Source of the DNA: Methylobacterium planeticum
GTDB lineage: Bacteria; Pseudomonadota; Alphaproteobacteria; Rhizobiales; Beijerinckiaceae
DNA: 53,864 nt
Direction: 5' to 3'
Assembly (NCBI RefSeq): GCF_008806345.1
Contig: NZ_VZZJ01000030.1
Location: forward strand, 1 to 53,864
Part shown: positions 7,723-17,700 of the stretch, piece after piece
How the letters are laid out: each line of letters begins with the position of its first letter
How positions within the stretch are numbered: position 1 is the first letter of the stretch
Notes under the pieces: model-generated
Database searches by the model: none
What the model saw: the letters and a program-made list of their open reading frames with translations, nothing else
What the model was told of the DNA's origin: nothing
Position numbers and translations under genes: made by a program

Positions 7723-8420
7723 CGGAGGCGCTCAACGGGCTCGACTGGGCCGGGATCGCGGCGGATCTCGACGCATTCGGCTGCGCCGCGATGGGCCGGC
7801 TCCTGGCGCCCGAGGCCTGCGCCGGGCTGCGCGCCCTCTACCGGGAGGACGCGCCCTTCCGCAGCCGCATCGTCATGGCGCGGCACGGCTTCGGGCAGGG
7901 GGAGTACAAGTATTTCGGCTACCCGCTGCCGGACCCGATCGCGCAGCTGCGCCCGCGCCTCTACGAGCGGCTGGTGCCCATCGCCAATCGCTGGAACGCC
8001 GCGATGGGGCTGCCGGTCCGCTACCCGGCGCGGCATGCGGCGTTCCTGGCGCGCTGCCACGCGGCCGGCCAGGGACGGCCGACGCCGCTGCTGCTGCGCT
8101 ACGGGCCGGGCGACTACAATTGCCTGCATCAGGACCTCTACGGCGAGCACGTCTTCCCGCTGCAGGTCGCGATCCTGCTCTCCGAACCGGGCCGGGATTT
8201 CACGGGCGGCGCGTTCGTCGTCACCGAGCAGCGCCCCCGCAGGCAGTCGCGGGCCGAGGTGGTGCCGCTCGCCCGCGGCGAGGCCGTGGTCTTCGCCGTC
8301 CACACCCGGCCGGTGGCGGGCACGCGCGGCACCTACCGGGTGAGCCTGCGCCACGGGGTCAGCCGGGTGCGCTCGGGCGAGCGGCTCACCACGGGCATCA
8401 TCTTCCACGACGCCGCCTGA
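7719..8420 (+). CDS. 2OG-Fe(II) oxygenase, COG3826-like, coupled to alkA-ada
   Basis: 233-residue non-haem iron dioxygenase. The iron ligands are visible as LHQDLYGEHVFPLQ (HxD, about residues 138-140) and the distal His in RVSLRHGVSRVRSG, where the nearby Arg residues would bind 2-oxoglutarate. The rest (GFGQGEYKYFGYPLPDPI, FTGGAFVVTEQRPR) matches a family of uncharacterised oxygenases that is often found beside ada/alkA, and which is distinct in sequence from AlkB. The start ATG at 7719 overlaps the ada stop (ATGA), so translation is coupled. By context it probably acts on alkylation damage, perhaps by oxidative dealkylation; this is inference. Confidence 0.8.
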   Translation: MTEALNGLDWAGIAADLDAFGCAAMGRLLAPEACAGLRALYREDAPFRSRIVMARHGFGQGEYKYFGYPLPDPIAQLRPRLYERLVPIANRWNAAMGLPVRYPARHAAFLARCHAAGQGRPTPLLLRYGPGDYNCLHQDLYGEHVFPLQVAILLSEPGRDFTGGAFVVTEQRPRRQSRAEVVPLARGEAVVFAVHTRPVAGTRGTYRVSLRHGVSRVRSGERLTTGIIFHDAA

Positions 8421-8431
8421 CGCCGCCGCCC

Positions 8432-8461
8432 AGGCGCGCGGGCGGCCGGGCCCGCGCGCCT
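8432..8461. terminator. Perfect 12-bp inverted repeat between convergent genes
   Basis: AGGCGCGCGGGC (8432-8443) pairs with GCCCGCGCGCCT (8450-8461) around a six-base loop, placed exactly between the stop of the oxygenase gene and the stop of the CoA-transferase gene. It can fold on either strand and would serve as a bidirectional terminator, although no T-tract follows. Confidence 0.55.
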
Positions 8462-8464
8462 CGC

Positions 8465-10429
8465 TCAGGCCGCCGAGGCGATCGTCGAGGTCGCCCCCTC
8501 CGTCGCGTCCAGGAAGGCGTGCGCGTCCTCCCTGCGCTCGAAGATGTGCGGCGCGAGCCCGCGCTTGCGCAGGGCCTCCTGCATCTTGAGGCGCAGGAAG
8601 GCGCTGGTCGCGTAGCGGGTCGAGGTCACATAATGATACTTTATCATGTACTCGATCATCTCGGCATAGTCGTCGTACAGGTTCTCGGTGATGCGGAACC
8701 CGTCGTGGTTGACCACCGAGTTGACCCGCTGGCCGGCCTTGAGGCACGCGGTCTCCAGAACCTGCCGCAGGGCGTCGATGTCGCCCTTGGAACGCACCTG
8801 CCAGCCCTCGAGGTTGACGAAGAGCAGGTTGCGGCCGGCATCGTAGCTGACGCGCTCGCTGAGGTTCAGGTTCAGCAGGTCGGCGAGCAGTTCCATCGGC
8901 TCCTCGCGGAAGATCCGCAGGTCCATGGTGATCGGGTTCTCGATGATCGGCGTGAAGGCCATGTGCGCGAGGATGTCCCGGCCGATATCGATGCCGGGCG
9001 CCACCTCGATCAGCTCGAGGCCGCGCTTCGTCAGGTGGAAGACGCAGCGCTCCGTCACGTAGAGCACCGGCTGGTTGCGCTCCTGCGCGAAGGGGCCGCT
9101 GAAGGTGTTCTGCTCGACCTTTTCGACGAACTTGCGCGAGCGGCCCTCCTGCAGGATGCGCAGCTTGCCCTCCTCGATCCGGGTCTCGAGGCCCCCCGCC
9201 GTGAAGGTGCCGGCGAAGATCACCTTGCGGGCGTTCTGCGAGATGTTGATGAAGCCGCCACAGCCGTTGAGGCGACCGCCGAAGCGGCTGGTGTTGACGT
9301 TGCCCTCGCCGTCGCACTCGGCCATGCCGAGGCAGGTCATGTCGAGGCCGCCGCCGTCGTAGAAGTCGAACATCTGGTTCTGGTCGATGATGCAGTCGGC
9401 GTTGGTCGCCGCGCCGAAGCTCGACCCGCTCGCCAGCACGCCCCCGACGGCGCCGGCCTCCGTGGTGAGGGTGATGTAGGGGGTGACCTTCTCCTCGGCG
9501 GCGATCGACGAGATCCCCTCCGGGGCGCCGACCCCGAGATTGACCACGCCGTTCGGCGGCAGCTCGAAGGCGGCGCGGCGCGCGATGATCTTGCGGGCGT
9601 CGAGGGGCATCCGCTTCATGGCACCGACCGGGACCCGGATCTCGCCCGCGAGCGCCGCGTCGTGCACGACGCCGTAGTTCATCCGGTGCTGCTCGGGCTC
9701 GGCCACCACGACGCAATCGACCAGCATGCCGGGCACGCGCACGTCCTTCGGCTTGATCGAGCCCTGCTCCACGATGCGCTCGACCTGCGCGACGACGATG
9801 CCCCCGTTGTTGCGGGCGGCCATGGCCTGGGCGAGGTTGTCGAGGGTGAGCGCCTCCTTGGCCATGCAGATGTTGCCCGAGGGGTCGGCCGAGGTGCCGC
9901 GGATGAAGGCGACGTCGATCTTGGTCGCCGTGTAGAACAGCCACTCCTCGCCATCGACCTCGACGAGCTTCACGATGTCCTCGCGGGTGACGTCGTTGAC
10001 GCGGCCGCCGCCGTGGCGCGGATCGACATAGGTCTTGAGGCCGACTTTGGAGAAGAGGCCCGGCTGGCCCGCCGCGCAGGCGCGGTAGAGCTGCGAGATC
10101 ACCCCCTGGGGCAGGTTGTAGCCGCGGATCTTGTTCTCCTGCGCGGCCTGGGCGACCTTCGGCATCCGGCCGAAATTCGCCGCGATCACCCGGCTGAGCA
10201 GGCCCTCGTGGTGCAGGCGGCCGGTCCCGAGGCCTTTGCTGTCGCCCGCGCCCGCGGTCATGATCAGGGTGAGGTCGCGTGGTGCGCCGGAGGCGACGAA
10301 GCGGCGCTCAAGCGCCGCGTGCAGGGCCTCTGGGATGCAACTCTGAACGAAGCCCGTCGTGGTGACGACGTCGTCGTCCCGGATCAGCGCGATCGCCTCG
10401 TCGGCGGTGATGACCTTATTTTTCCGCAT
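8465..10429 (-). CDS. Propionate/acetate CoA-transferase, YdiF type
   Basis: 654-residue single-chain family I CoA-transferase with both the alpha-like (N-terminal) and beta-like (C-terminal) halves. It moves CoA between short-chain acyl-CoA esters and acids such as acetate or propionate. The alpha half shows GAGDSKGLGTGRLHHEGL (residues 63-80) and DPSGNICMAKEALTLDN; the beta half has the catalytic glutamate in TLTTEAGAVGGVLASG and the downstream GGLDMTCLGMAECD. The C-terminal extension (about 540-654) is typical of YdiF-like enzymes. The start ATG at 10429 follows AGAGG. A long antisense-free leader separates it from the sensor kinase gene. It may help channel acetate or propionate in central carbon metabolism. 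Confidence 0.88.
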   Translation of the reverse strand: MRKNKVITADEAIALIRDDDVVTTTGFVQSCIPEALHAALERRFVASGAPRDLTLIMTAGAGDSKGLGTGRLHHEGLLSRVIAANFGRMPKVAQAAQENKIRGYNLPQGVISQLYRACAAGQPGLFSKVGLKTYVDPRHGGGRVNDVTREDIVKLVEVDGEEWLFYTATKIDVAFIRGTSADPSGNICMAKEALTLDNLAQAMAARNNGGIVVAQVERIVEQGSIKPKDVRVPGMLVDCVVVAEPEQHRMNYGVVHDAALAGEIRVPVGAMKRMPLDARKIIARRAAFELPPNGVVNLGVGAPEGISSIAAEEKVTPYITLTTEAGAVGGVLASGSSFGAATNADCIIDQNQMFDFYDGGGLDMTCLGMAECDGEGNVNTSRFGGRLNGCGGFINISQNARKVIFAGTFTAGGLETRIEEGKLRILQEGRSRKFVEKVEQNTFSGPFAQERNQPVLYVTERCVFHLTKRGLELIEVAPGIDIGRDILAHMAFTPIIENPITMDLRIFREEPMELLADLLNLNLSERVSYDAGRNLLFVNLEGWQVRSKGDIDALRQVLETACLKAGQRVNSVVNHDGFRITENLYDDYAEMIEYMIKYHYVTSTRYATSAFLRLKMQEALRKRGLAPHIFERREDAHAFLDATEGATSTIASAA

Positions 10430-10806
10430 GAGACCTCTATTCCTCCTGTCGCCTCCTCTCGTGCCGGTTTTGCAAGTATTATCCTGCTGAGGACGGCGCG
10501 GCGGAAGTCTTTCTTCGACGGACGGCGCGAGCGTAGTGAGCGGCGCCGTCCTCCGCAAGAGGAAGCGGTCTGATCTTGCGGCGCGGCAAGGTCCTGTTGC
10601 GGCGCACTTGGCAAATCCGTGACAGGCTGCGCGGCGCGCGGCGACTGGCCGGCATCCTGTATGCCAAAAACCGACCGTGTTCACGGCCGAACATTTCGCA
10701 GAGCGCCGAACGCCCTCATCTCGACGGTGCGGCGGCCCGTTTCGACTTGGGTCGAGCGTGTTTTGTATTTTGAATTTCACGACAGAGCGGGCTTCGCGCG
10801 CCAGGC
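10430..10806. other. Intergenic region with two mutually exclusive stem-loops
   Basis: 377 bases between the CoA-transferase start and the end of the kinase gene, both on the minus strand; no gene is visible. GAGGACGGCGC at 10489-10499 and GGACGGCGC at 10520-10528 are both complementary to GCGCCGTCCTC at 10543-10553, so the transcript can form one hairpin or the other. This lies in the probable 5' leader of the CoA-transferase gene. An AT-richer stretch around 10755-10790 may hold a promoter or terminator, but no clear elements were identified. Confidence 0.45.
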
Positions 10807-13800
10807 TCAATCCTTGAGGATCAGGTCCTGGATGCGCGCGGTGAGCATCTCCATCACGAAGGGCTTGGTCAGGACCTGCATGCCCGGATCGAGCTGACCG
10901 TTCCCCAGCACCGCGTTCTCGGCGTAGCCGGTGATGAACAGCACCTTCAGCTCCGGTCGCGCGGCCCGGCCGGCATCCGCCATCTGGCGCCCGTTCATGC
11001 CGCCCGGAAGGCCGACATCGGTGACGAGGAGATCGATGCGCGCGTCCGATTGCAGGATGCGCAGACCCGCGGCGCTGTCGGGAGCCTCGATGGCGGTGTA
11101 GCCGAGTTCCTCCAGGGCCTCCGTCACCAGCATGCGCACGGTCGGCTCGTCGTCGACCACGAGCACGGTCTGGCCCTGCTCGGCGCGGGGCACCGCCGTC
11201 GCGGCGCTCGGCAGGTCCGCCTCGTCCGTGGCGCCCCAGTGGCGCGGCAGGTAGAGGCAGACCATCGTGCCCTCGCCGAGCTCGGAATAGATCCGCACCT
11301 GCCCGCCCGATTGCCGGGCGAAGCCGTAGATCATCGAGAGGCCGAGGCCGGTGCCGGCGCCGATCGGCTTCGTGGTGAAGAACGGGTCGAAGGCGCGCTT
11401 GATCACCTCGGGCGTCATGCCGGTCCCGGTGTCGCTGACGCAGAGGGAGACGTACTGGCCGGGGGTGAGATCCTGCTCGCGGGCGGCGCGCTCGTCGAAC
11501 CAGCGGTTGCCGGTCTCGATGGTCAGGCGCCCGCCCTCCGGCATGGCGTCGCGGGCGTTGATGCAGAGGTTCAACAGCGCGTTCTCGAGCTGGTTCGGGT
11601 CGGCCAGCGTGCTCCAGAGCCCGCTCGCGGTGACGACTTCGACGGTGATGCCGGGGCCGACCGAGCGCCGGACCAGCTCTTCCATGCCGGAGACGAGGCG
11701 ATTCACGCTGGTGGGCTTCGGGTCGAGGGTCTGGCGGCGCGAGAAGGCGAGCAGGCGATGGGTGAGCGCGGCAGCCCGCTTCGAGGCGCCCTGCGCGGCG
11801 TTGACGTAGCGATCGATCTCGCCGAGCCGGCCCTGCGCGAGGCGCGATTGCAACAGTTCCAGGCTCCCGGAGATGCCCGTCAGCAGGTTGTTGAAATCGT
11901 GCGCGATGCCGCCGGTGAGCTGGCCCACCGCCTCCATCTTCTGGGCCTGACGGAAGGCGTCCTCGAGCTCGCGCTGCTCGGTGACGTCGCGGCCGACCGC
12001 GTGGAGATGGCCCTCGCCCGGCACCGCCGTCCAGGACAGGATGCGGTACGAGCCGTCCTTGTGGCGGTAGCGGTTCTCGAAGCGCGGCGTTATCAGCCCG
12101 TCCCGCAATCGCCCGGTCTCCGCGAGCGTCCGGTCGAAGTCGTCCGGATGGACGAGGTCGAGGAAGCGCGTGCCCGCGAGGTCCGGCTCGGTCCAGCCGA
12201 GCGTCTCGGTCCAGGCCGGGTTCACCGCGTGGATGACGCCGTCGAAGCCCGCGATCAGCATGATGTCCTTGGACAGGCGCCACATCCGGTCGCGCTCGCG
12301 CGTGCGCTCGGCGACCTGCGCCTCCAGGCTCTCGTTGAGCCGGCGCAGCACGTCCGCGGCCTCGCGCCGGGCCCGGGCAAGCTTGAGGTTCGATTCCACC
12401 CGCGCCAGCAGCTCGCGCGCCGAGAACGGCTTCGTCAGGTAATCGTCCGCCCCGGCGCCCACGCCCACGATCTGCGCCTCCTCGCCGGCCCGGGCCGAGA
12501 GCAGGATCACCGGCACGGCCCGCAGGGCGGGGTCGGCCCGCAGGGCGGCGAGGAGGCCGAACCCGTCGAGGCCCGGCATCATCACGTCGGAGAGCACGAG
12601 GTCGGGGGGCGCGGCCCGGGCCGAGGCGAGCGCCGCGGCGCCGTCCGCGACCGCCTCGACGCGGTAGCCCCGGGCGTCGAGGAGGCGGCGCACGTAATCG
12701 CGCATGTCGGCGTTGTCGTCGGCGAGGAGCACCCGCTCGGCCCGGGCGGGATCGACGGGCCGCTCGCCGGCGGGGTCGACCGCAACCGTGTCCGGCGCGG
12801 CGATGAGCGCGTCCCCCGCGCTCGCGAGCCAGCGCTTGGCCTCCTCGACGAAGGCCTGCGCGCGCGTCGCCGTCGAGGTGGCGGTGCGCGCGGCCCGGAT
12901 CCGGTCGGCCGGAAGGTGATCGCTGCCGAGCGGGACCTCGACCCGGAAGGTGCTGCCCTCTCCGGGGCGGCTCTCGACGCTGACGGTGCCGCCGTGGAGG
13001 TTCGTCAGCTCCTGCACCAGGGCGAGGCCGATGCCGGATCCCTCGAAGCTGCGCCCCTGCGCGCCCTCGACCCGGTGGAAGCGCTCGAACAGGCGGGGCA
13101 GCTCGGCCTCGGCGATGCCGGTGCCGGTGTCGCTGACCGAGAGGCGGACGCGGCCCCCGGCCGCCGACACCGCCACCCGGATCCCCCCCGCGAGGGTGAA
13201 CTTGAAGGCGTTCGAGATCAGGTTGAGGACGATCTTCTCCCACATCTCCCGGTCGACGAGGGCGGGTTCGGCCAGGGGCTCGCAGGCGACGTCGAGGGAC
13301 AGACCGGCCTGCTCGGTGGCCGAGCGGAAGCTCGAGGCCAGCTCCGCCGTGAAGGCGCCGAGCTCGGTCGGCTCGAACACCGCCTGGATGCGCCCGGCCT
13401 CGATCCGCGAGAAGTCGAGCAGGGCGTTCACGAGCTTGAGGAGGCGCAGGCCGTTGCGGTGGGCGACCTCGACGAGGCGCCGGTTGTCCGGCAGCACCTC
13501 GGTCTCGGCCTTGCGGATCACCTCCTCGAGGGGGCCGAGCATCAGGGTCAGCGGGGTGCGGAACTCGTGGCTGACATTCGAGAAGAACACGGTCTTCTGC
13601 CGGTCGATCTCCGCGAGCGCCTCGGCGCGGCGGCGCTCCTGCTCGTAGGCGTTGGCGTTGGCGAGCCCGGTGGCGATCTGGCCGACGAAGAGGTCGACAA
13701 AGCCCCGGTAGCCCTCGTCGAGGGGCCGGTAGGGGTTGAGCCCCGCCACGAACAGGGCCGCCGGTCCGTCCTGGCCCTGCTGCGCGATCGGCAGGATCAG

Positions 13801-14637
13801 CACGTGGCTCGGCGGCCGGCCCCAGGGGCCGCCGGGCAGGTCCGCGAAGTCGGGGCCGAGGCTGCGGACCGGGGTCGGCCCGGGGCTCGCCCCGCTCGCC
13901 TGCCCGGCGAGCGCGCCGATGCTGGCGCGCGCCGCCGGGCCGGTCGCGGCATGGCCGGCCGGGATGCCCGCCCGCGCCAGGATCCCGGCGCCGGCGTCGT
14001 CGCGCCCGGTCTGGTAGGCGACCGAGAAGGGCAGGTCGGGCGCGCCCTCCTGGAGGCAGCCCTCGATGACGGCGCCGACTTCCGCGACGGTGCGGATGCC
14101 GGCCATGCCGGCCCCGAGGTCGCGCAGCTTGCGCAGGCGCCGCTCGCCGATGACGCGCTCGGTGTCCTCCGAAACGACGCAGAGCATGCCCGTGACGGTG
14201 CCGGCATCGTCGGCGAGCGGCGAGTACGAGAAGGTGTGGTAGGTCTCCTCCGCGAAGCCGCTGCGCTCCAGGAACAGGAGCAGCCCCTCGTCCCAGGTGG
14301 CCTCGCCGGTGGCGAGCACCCGGTCGATGCGCGGGCCGATATCGGGCCAGATCTCGGCCCAGACCGCGTCGGAGCGCGAGCCGAGCGCCCAGGTCTCCTT
14401 GACGCCGAGCGTCGGCTTGTAGGCGTCGTTGCAGAAGAAGATCAGATCGGGGCCCCACGCCATCCACATGGCGAAGCGCGAGGCCAGCATCACCCGCACC
14501 GCCGTGCACAGGGATTGCGGCCAGGATTCCATCGGCCCGAGCGGGGTCGCGGCCCAGTCATGGGCGCGCAGGCGGGCTCCCATGATTCCGCCGCCGGGAA
14601 TACGCGTCCGGTCCGGCGTCGCGAGGGCCTCGGGCAT
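10807..14637 (-). CDS. Double hybrid sensor histidine kinase
   Basis: 1,276-residue multidomain signalling protein without a visible membrane span. In order: PAS-like sensor (about 20-155), GAF-like region (about 165-325), HisKA with His357 in SNVSHEFRTPLTL, an ATPase domain (NLISNAFKF, SDTGTGI, GSGIGLALVQEL), a receiver with Asp684 (LVLSDVMMPGLDG, KPF), a second PAS (about 775-890), a second kinase core with His913 in GGIAHDFNNLLTG and its ATPase motifs (NALLNLCINARDAM, GTGLGLSM), and a final receiver with Asp1207 (LLVTDVGLPGG, TKPF). Both kinase modules and both receivers keep their phosphorylation sites, so an internal phosphorelay is possible. No response regulator or phosphotransferase gene is adjacent, so the output is unknown. 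The start at 14637 gives MPEALATPDRTR; a downstream Met (MGARLRAHDWA) is an alternative. Confidence 0.88.
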   Translation of the reverse strand: MPEALATPDRTRIPGGGIMGARLRAHDWAATPLGPMESWPQSLCTAVRVMLASRFAMWMAWGPDLIFFCNDAYKPTLGVKETWALGSRSDAVWAEIWPDIGPRIDRVLATGEATWDEGLLLFLERSGFAEETYHTFSYSPLADDAGTVTGMLCVVSEDTERVIGERRLRKLRDLGAGMAGIRTVAEVGAVIEGCLQEGAPDLPFSVAYQTGRDDAGAGILARAGIPAGHAATGPAARASIGALAGQASGASPGPTPVRSLGPDFADLPGGPWGRPPSHVLILPIAQQGQDGPAALFVAGLNPYRPLDEGYRGFVDLFVGQIATGLANANAYEQERRRAEALAEIDRQKTVFFSNVSHEFRTPLTLMLGPLEEVIRKAETEVLPDNRRLVEVAHRNGLRLLKLVNALLDFSRIEAGRIQAVFEPTELGAFTAELASSFRSATEQAGLSLDVACEPLAEPALVDREMWEKIVLNLISNAFKFTLAGGIRVAVSAAGGRVRLSVSDTGTGIAEAELPRLFERFHRVEGAQGRSFEGSGIGLALVQELTNLHGGTVSVESRPGEGSTFRVEVPLGSDHLPADRIRAARTATSTATRAQAFVEEAKRWLASAGDALIAAPDTVAVDPAGERPVDPARAERVLLADDNADMRDYVRRLLDARGYRVEAVADGAAALASARAAPPDLVLSDVMMPGLDGFGLLAALRADPALRAVPVILLSARAGEEAQIVGVGAGADDYLTKPFSARELLARVESNLKLARARREAADVLRRLNESLEAQVAERTRERDRMWRLSKDIMLIAGFDGVIHAVNPAWTETLGWTEPDLAGTRFLDLVHPDDFDRTLAETGRLRDGLITPRFENRYRHKDGSYRILSWTAVPGEGHLHAVGRDVTEQRELEDAFRQAQKMEAVGQLTGGIAHDFNNLLTGISGSLELLQSRLAQGRLGEIDRYVNAAQGASKRAAALTHRLLAFSRRQTLDPKPTSVNRLVSGMEELVRRSVGPGITVEVVTASGLWSTLADPNQLENALLNLCINARDAMPEGGRLTIETGNRWFDERAAREQDLTPGQYVSLCVSDTGTGMTPEVIKRAFDPFFTTKPIGAGTGLGLSMIYGFARQSGGQVRIYSELGEGTMVCLYLPRHWGATDEADLPSAATAVPRAEQGQTVLVVDDEPTVRMLVTEALEELGYTAIEAPDSAAGLRILQSDARIDLLVTDVGLPGGMNGRQMADAGRAARPELKVLFITGYAENAVLGNGQLDPGMQVLTKPFVMEMLTARIQDLILKD

Positions 14638-14794
14638 CGGGGGTTACAGCCTCGTGTCTGGACGGCTCGGCGGCATCCGGGCCGGCCCACTGCACCATGT
14701 TGCCCGAGATCGCCAGAGAACTGCCAGGCTGTCCGCGAGTTCCCGCGGCGCGTGCGACGGGGCCGCCGAGCGCATTCGGCCGCGTCAGGCCGCG

Positions 14795-17700
14795 TCAAGC
14801 CGGGACTGGCCGCGTCCGCCTCGGCCGTGCCCGGCCGCGGGCCTCGCCCTCGGGCGCCGGGGCCGGGACCTCGACCGGGACCTCGGCCGGGGCCGGGAAC
14901 CCGGGGGAGGCCGCCTGCTGCATGTCCTGCAGGCGCTCCAGGAAGGCGGCGGCGAGTTGGGCCCGCTCGCCCGGGTCCGGGCTGCCGCGGCGCAGGATCA
15001 GGCGGTTCCCACGCCGCTCGATCGCGTCCCCGAGATCGCATGGCGCGGCGGCGGGGCCCGCGCGGAGATCCGCCGCGATCCCCTCCGGGCCGCCGCTGAG
15101 GCGGGTGATGCCGAGCTGCACGCAGGCCGTGCGCAGCTCCGCCAGGGTCATCAGGTCCTCAACCGCGCGCGGCAGCGGGCCGAACCGGTCCTCGACCTCG
15201 CCCCGCAAGGCCGCCACCTCGTGGCGCTCGCGCAGGCGCAGCAGCCGGGTGTAGAGGCCGACGCGCAGCTCGGGCTCGGGCACGTAATCCCCGGGCACGC
15301 AGCCCGAGAGGCCGAGGCGGATCTCCGGGCTCCAATCCTCAGCGGGCTCCCCCTTCGCGGCGCGCAGGGTCAGCTCCAGGAGGTGCTGGTAGAGCCCCAG
15401 CCCGATCAGCTTGACGTGCCCGGCCTGGACATCGCCCACGAGGTCGCCCGCCCCGCGCAGGTCGAGGTCGCGGGCGCTGATGGCGAAGCCCGCGCCGAGG
15501 CGGTCGAGGGCCTCGAGGGTGCGCAGCCGCTTCTCGGTGGCGGCCGACAGGGGCTGCGCCGGATCGCCCAGCAGGTAGGCGACGCCCCGGCGCTGGCCGC
15601 GCCCGACCCGGCCCCGCAGCTGGTGCAGCTGGGCGAGGCCGAAGCGGTCGGCGCGCCAGACCAGCATGGTGTTCGCCCGCGGCACGTCGAGGCCGCTCTC
15701 GATGATGTTGGTGGCCAAGAGCACGTCGCCCGCGCCGTCGGCGAAGCGCACCATCACCTCGTCCATCTCGACGGGCTTCAGGTCGCCGTGCGCCACCAGG
15801 ATCTCGAGTTCCGGGGCGATCTCGGCGAGACGCGCGCGCATCGGGGCGATGTCCTCGATGCGCGGGCAGACCACGAAGCTCTGGCCGCCGCGCCGGTGCT
15901 CGCGCATCAGTGCCGCCCGCACAGGTTCGGCCGCGAAGGGCGTGATCACGGTGCGGATCGGCTGGCGCACCGCGGGCGGCGTCGCGATGACGCTGAGGCT
16001 CTGCAGCCCGACGAGGGCCGATTGCAGGGTGCGGGGGATCGGCGTCGCCGTCAGGGTGAGGACGTGCCCGCCCGCCGCCGCCGCGCGCAAGGTCGACTTC
16101 ATCTTGGCGCCGAAGCGCTGCTCCTCGTCGATGATGGTCAGCCCGAGATCGGCGAAGCGCAGGCCGCGCCCGGCGAGCGCCTGCGTGCCGACGACGAGGC
16201 GGATGCTGCCGTCGGCGAGACCCGCCTTGACGCGCTTCGCCTCGGCGGGGCTCGCGAGACGGGAGAGCTGCTCGGCCGCGATGCCGAAGCGGGCGAAGCG
16301 CCGGCGGAAGGTCTCGAGATGCTGGCGGACCAGCACCGTGGTCGGGGCCAGGAGGGCGACCTGCTTGCCGGAGAACAGCGCCGCCGCGGCCGCGCGCAGC
16401 GCCACCTCGGTCTTGCCGAAGCCGACATCGCCGCAGACGAGACGGTCCATCGGCCGGCCGCCCGCGAGGTCCGCCACCACGCCGTCCACCGCGCTCGCCT
16501 GGTCCGGCGTCAGGGCGAAGCCGAACCCGGCGGCGAAGCGCTCCATCTCCCGCTCGGGCGGGACCAGCGCGTCGGCGCGGGCGCCGTGGCGGGCGGCCGC
16601 CTCGTCGAGCATGCGCCGCACCGTGTGGGCGATGGCGGCCTCGGCGGCGCAGCGCCGCTTCTGCCAGGCGCCCCCCTCGAGCCGGTCGAGGGTGACGGCA
16701 TCGGCCTCGGAGCCGTAGCGCCAGATCCGGTCGGCCTGGGAGACCGGGACCATCAGGGTGTCGTCGCCGGCAAACCGCAGGCGCAGGGCGTCCCCGGTCT
16801 CGCCCTCGGCGTGGGTGATCCGCTCCAGACCCTCGAAGATGCAGAGGCCGTGGTCGCGGTCGATCGCGACGTCGCCGACGCGCAGATCGACCTCGCCCAT
16901 CGGCAGGACGGGCGGCTGCCCCCCGGTGGATGCCTCCCCGCGCTGCCCCAGGAGGTCGGCCGCCGCGATCGCCGTGAGACCGTGCTCGGGGGCCCGGAAG
17001 CCCGCATCGAGGGGCGCCTCGATCGCCAGGATCTCGCCGGGCTTGCCCGCGAGCGCCGCCGACCAGTCCGGCACCAAGCGGACCGGGCGCTCGGCGATCC
17101 TCTGGGCCTGGCGCGCGAGGCGGCGGAGCGCCGGCGCCGGACCGGCGAGCAGGATGCGGTCCCCTGCCTTCAGGCGCTCGCGCAGGCAGCGCGCGAAGGC
17201 CACGTTCGGCCGGCGGTCGCGGGCGAAGACGGGGATCGCGCCGGATCCGCCCTCGCTCGCGGTCGCCAGCCGACGCTCGGACAGGAGCACGGCCCAGTCG
17301 GCGGCGCCGCAGTAGAGCGCGTCGCCGGCCGCCTGCCTGCGCGCCGCCTGCGCGGCGTTCTCCTGCCCGTCCGCGATCTGCTCGAAGAAGGCGCGGGCCC
17401 GCTCCTCGGTGCCCGTCTCGATCACGAGGCGGGCCTCGGGCCGATAATCGAGCACGTTCGCGAGGTGCGGATAGAAGCGCGCCAGCCGGTGCTCCTGGCC
17501 GGTGAACGGCGCCAGCCGCTCGGCCGCGTCCGGCGCCAGGATGATCTCGGTGGCGGGGTCGATCACCAGCAGGGTGACCTCGGCGACGGAGCGCTGCGAG
17601 ACGGCGTCGTAGGAGCGGATCGCCGTGATGCGGCGGTCGTCGTGCTCGATCCGGCAGGGGCGGGGAGCCGCGGCCGGGAAGACGTCGATCACCCGGCCGC

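Noticed and set aside
8465..14509. Very long minus-strand frame joining the CoA-transferase to sequence across the kinase gene
   Set aside because: It runs through the leader region and antisense or out-of-frame kinase sequence rich in Arg/Gly/Pro. The kinase is clearly encoded in another frame, and the CoA-transferase has its own start at 10429.
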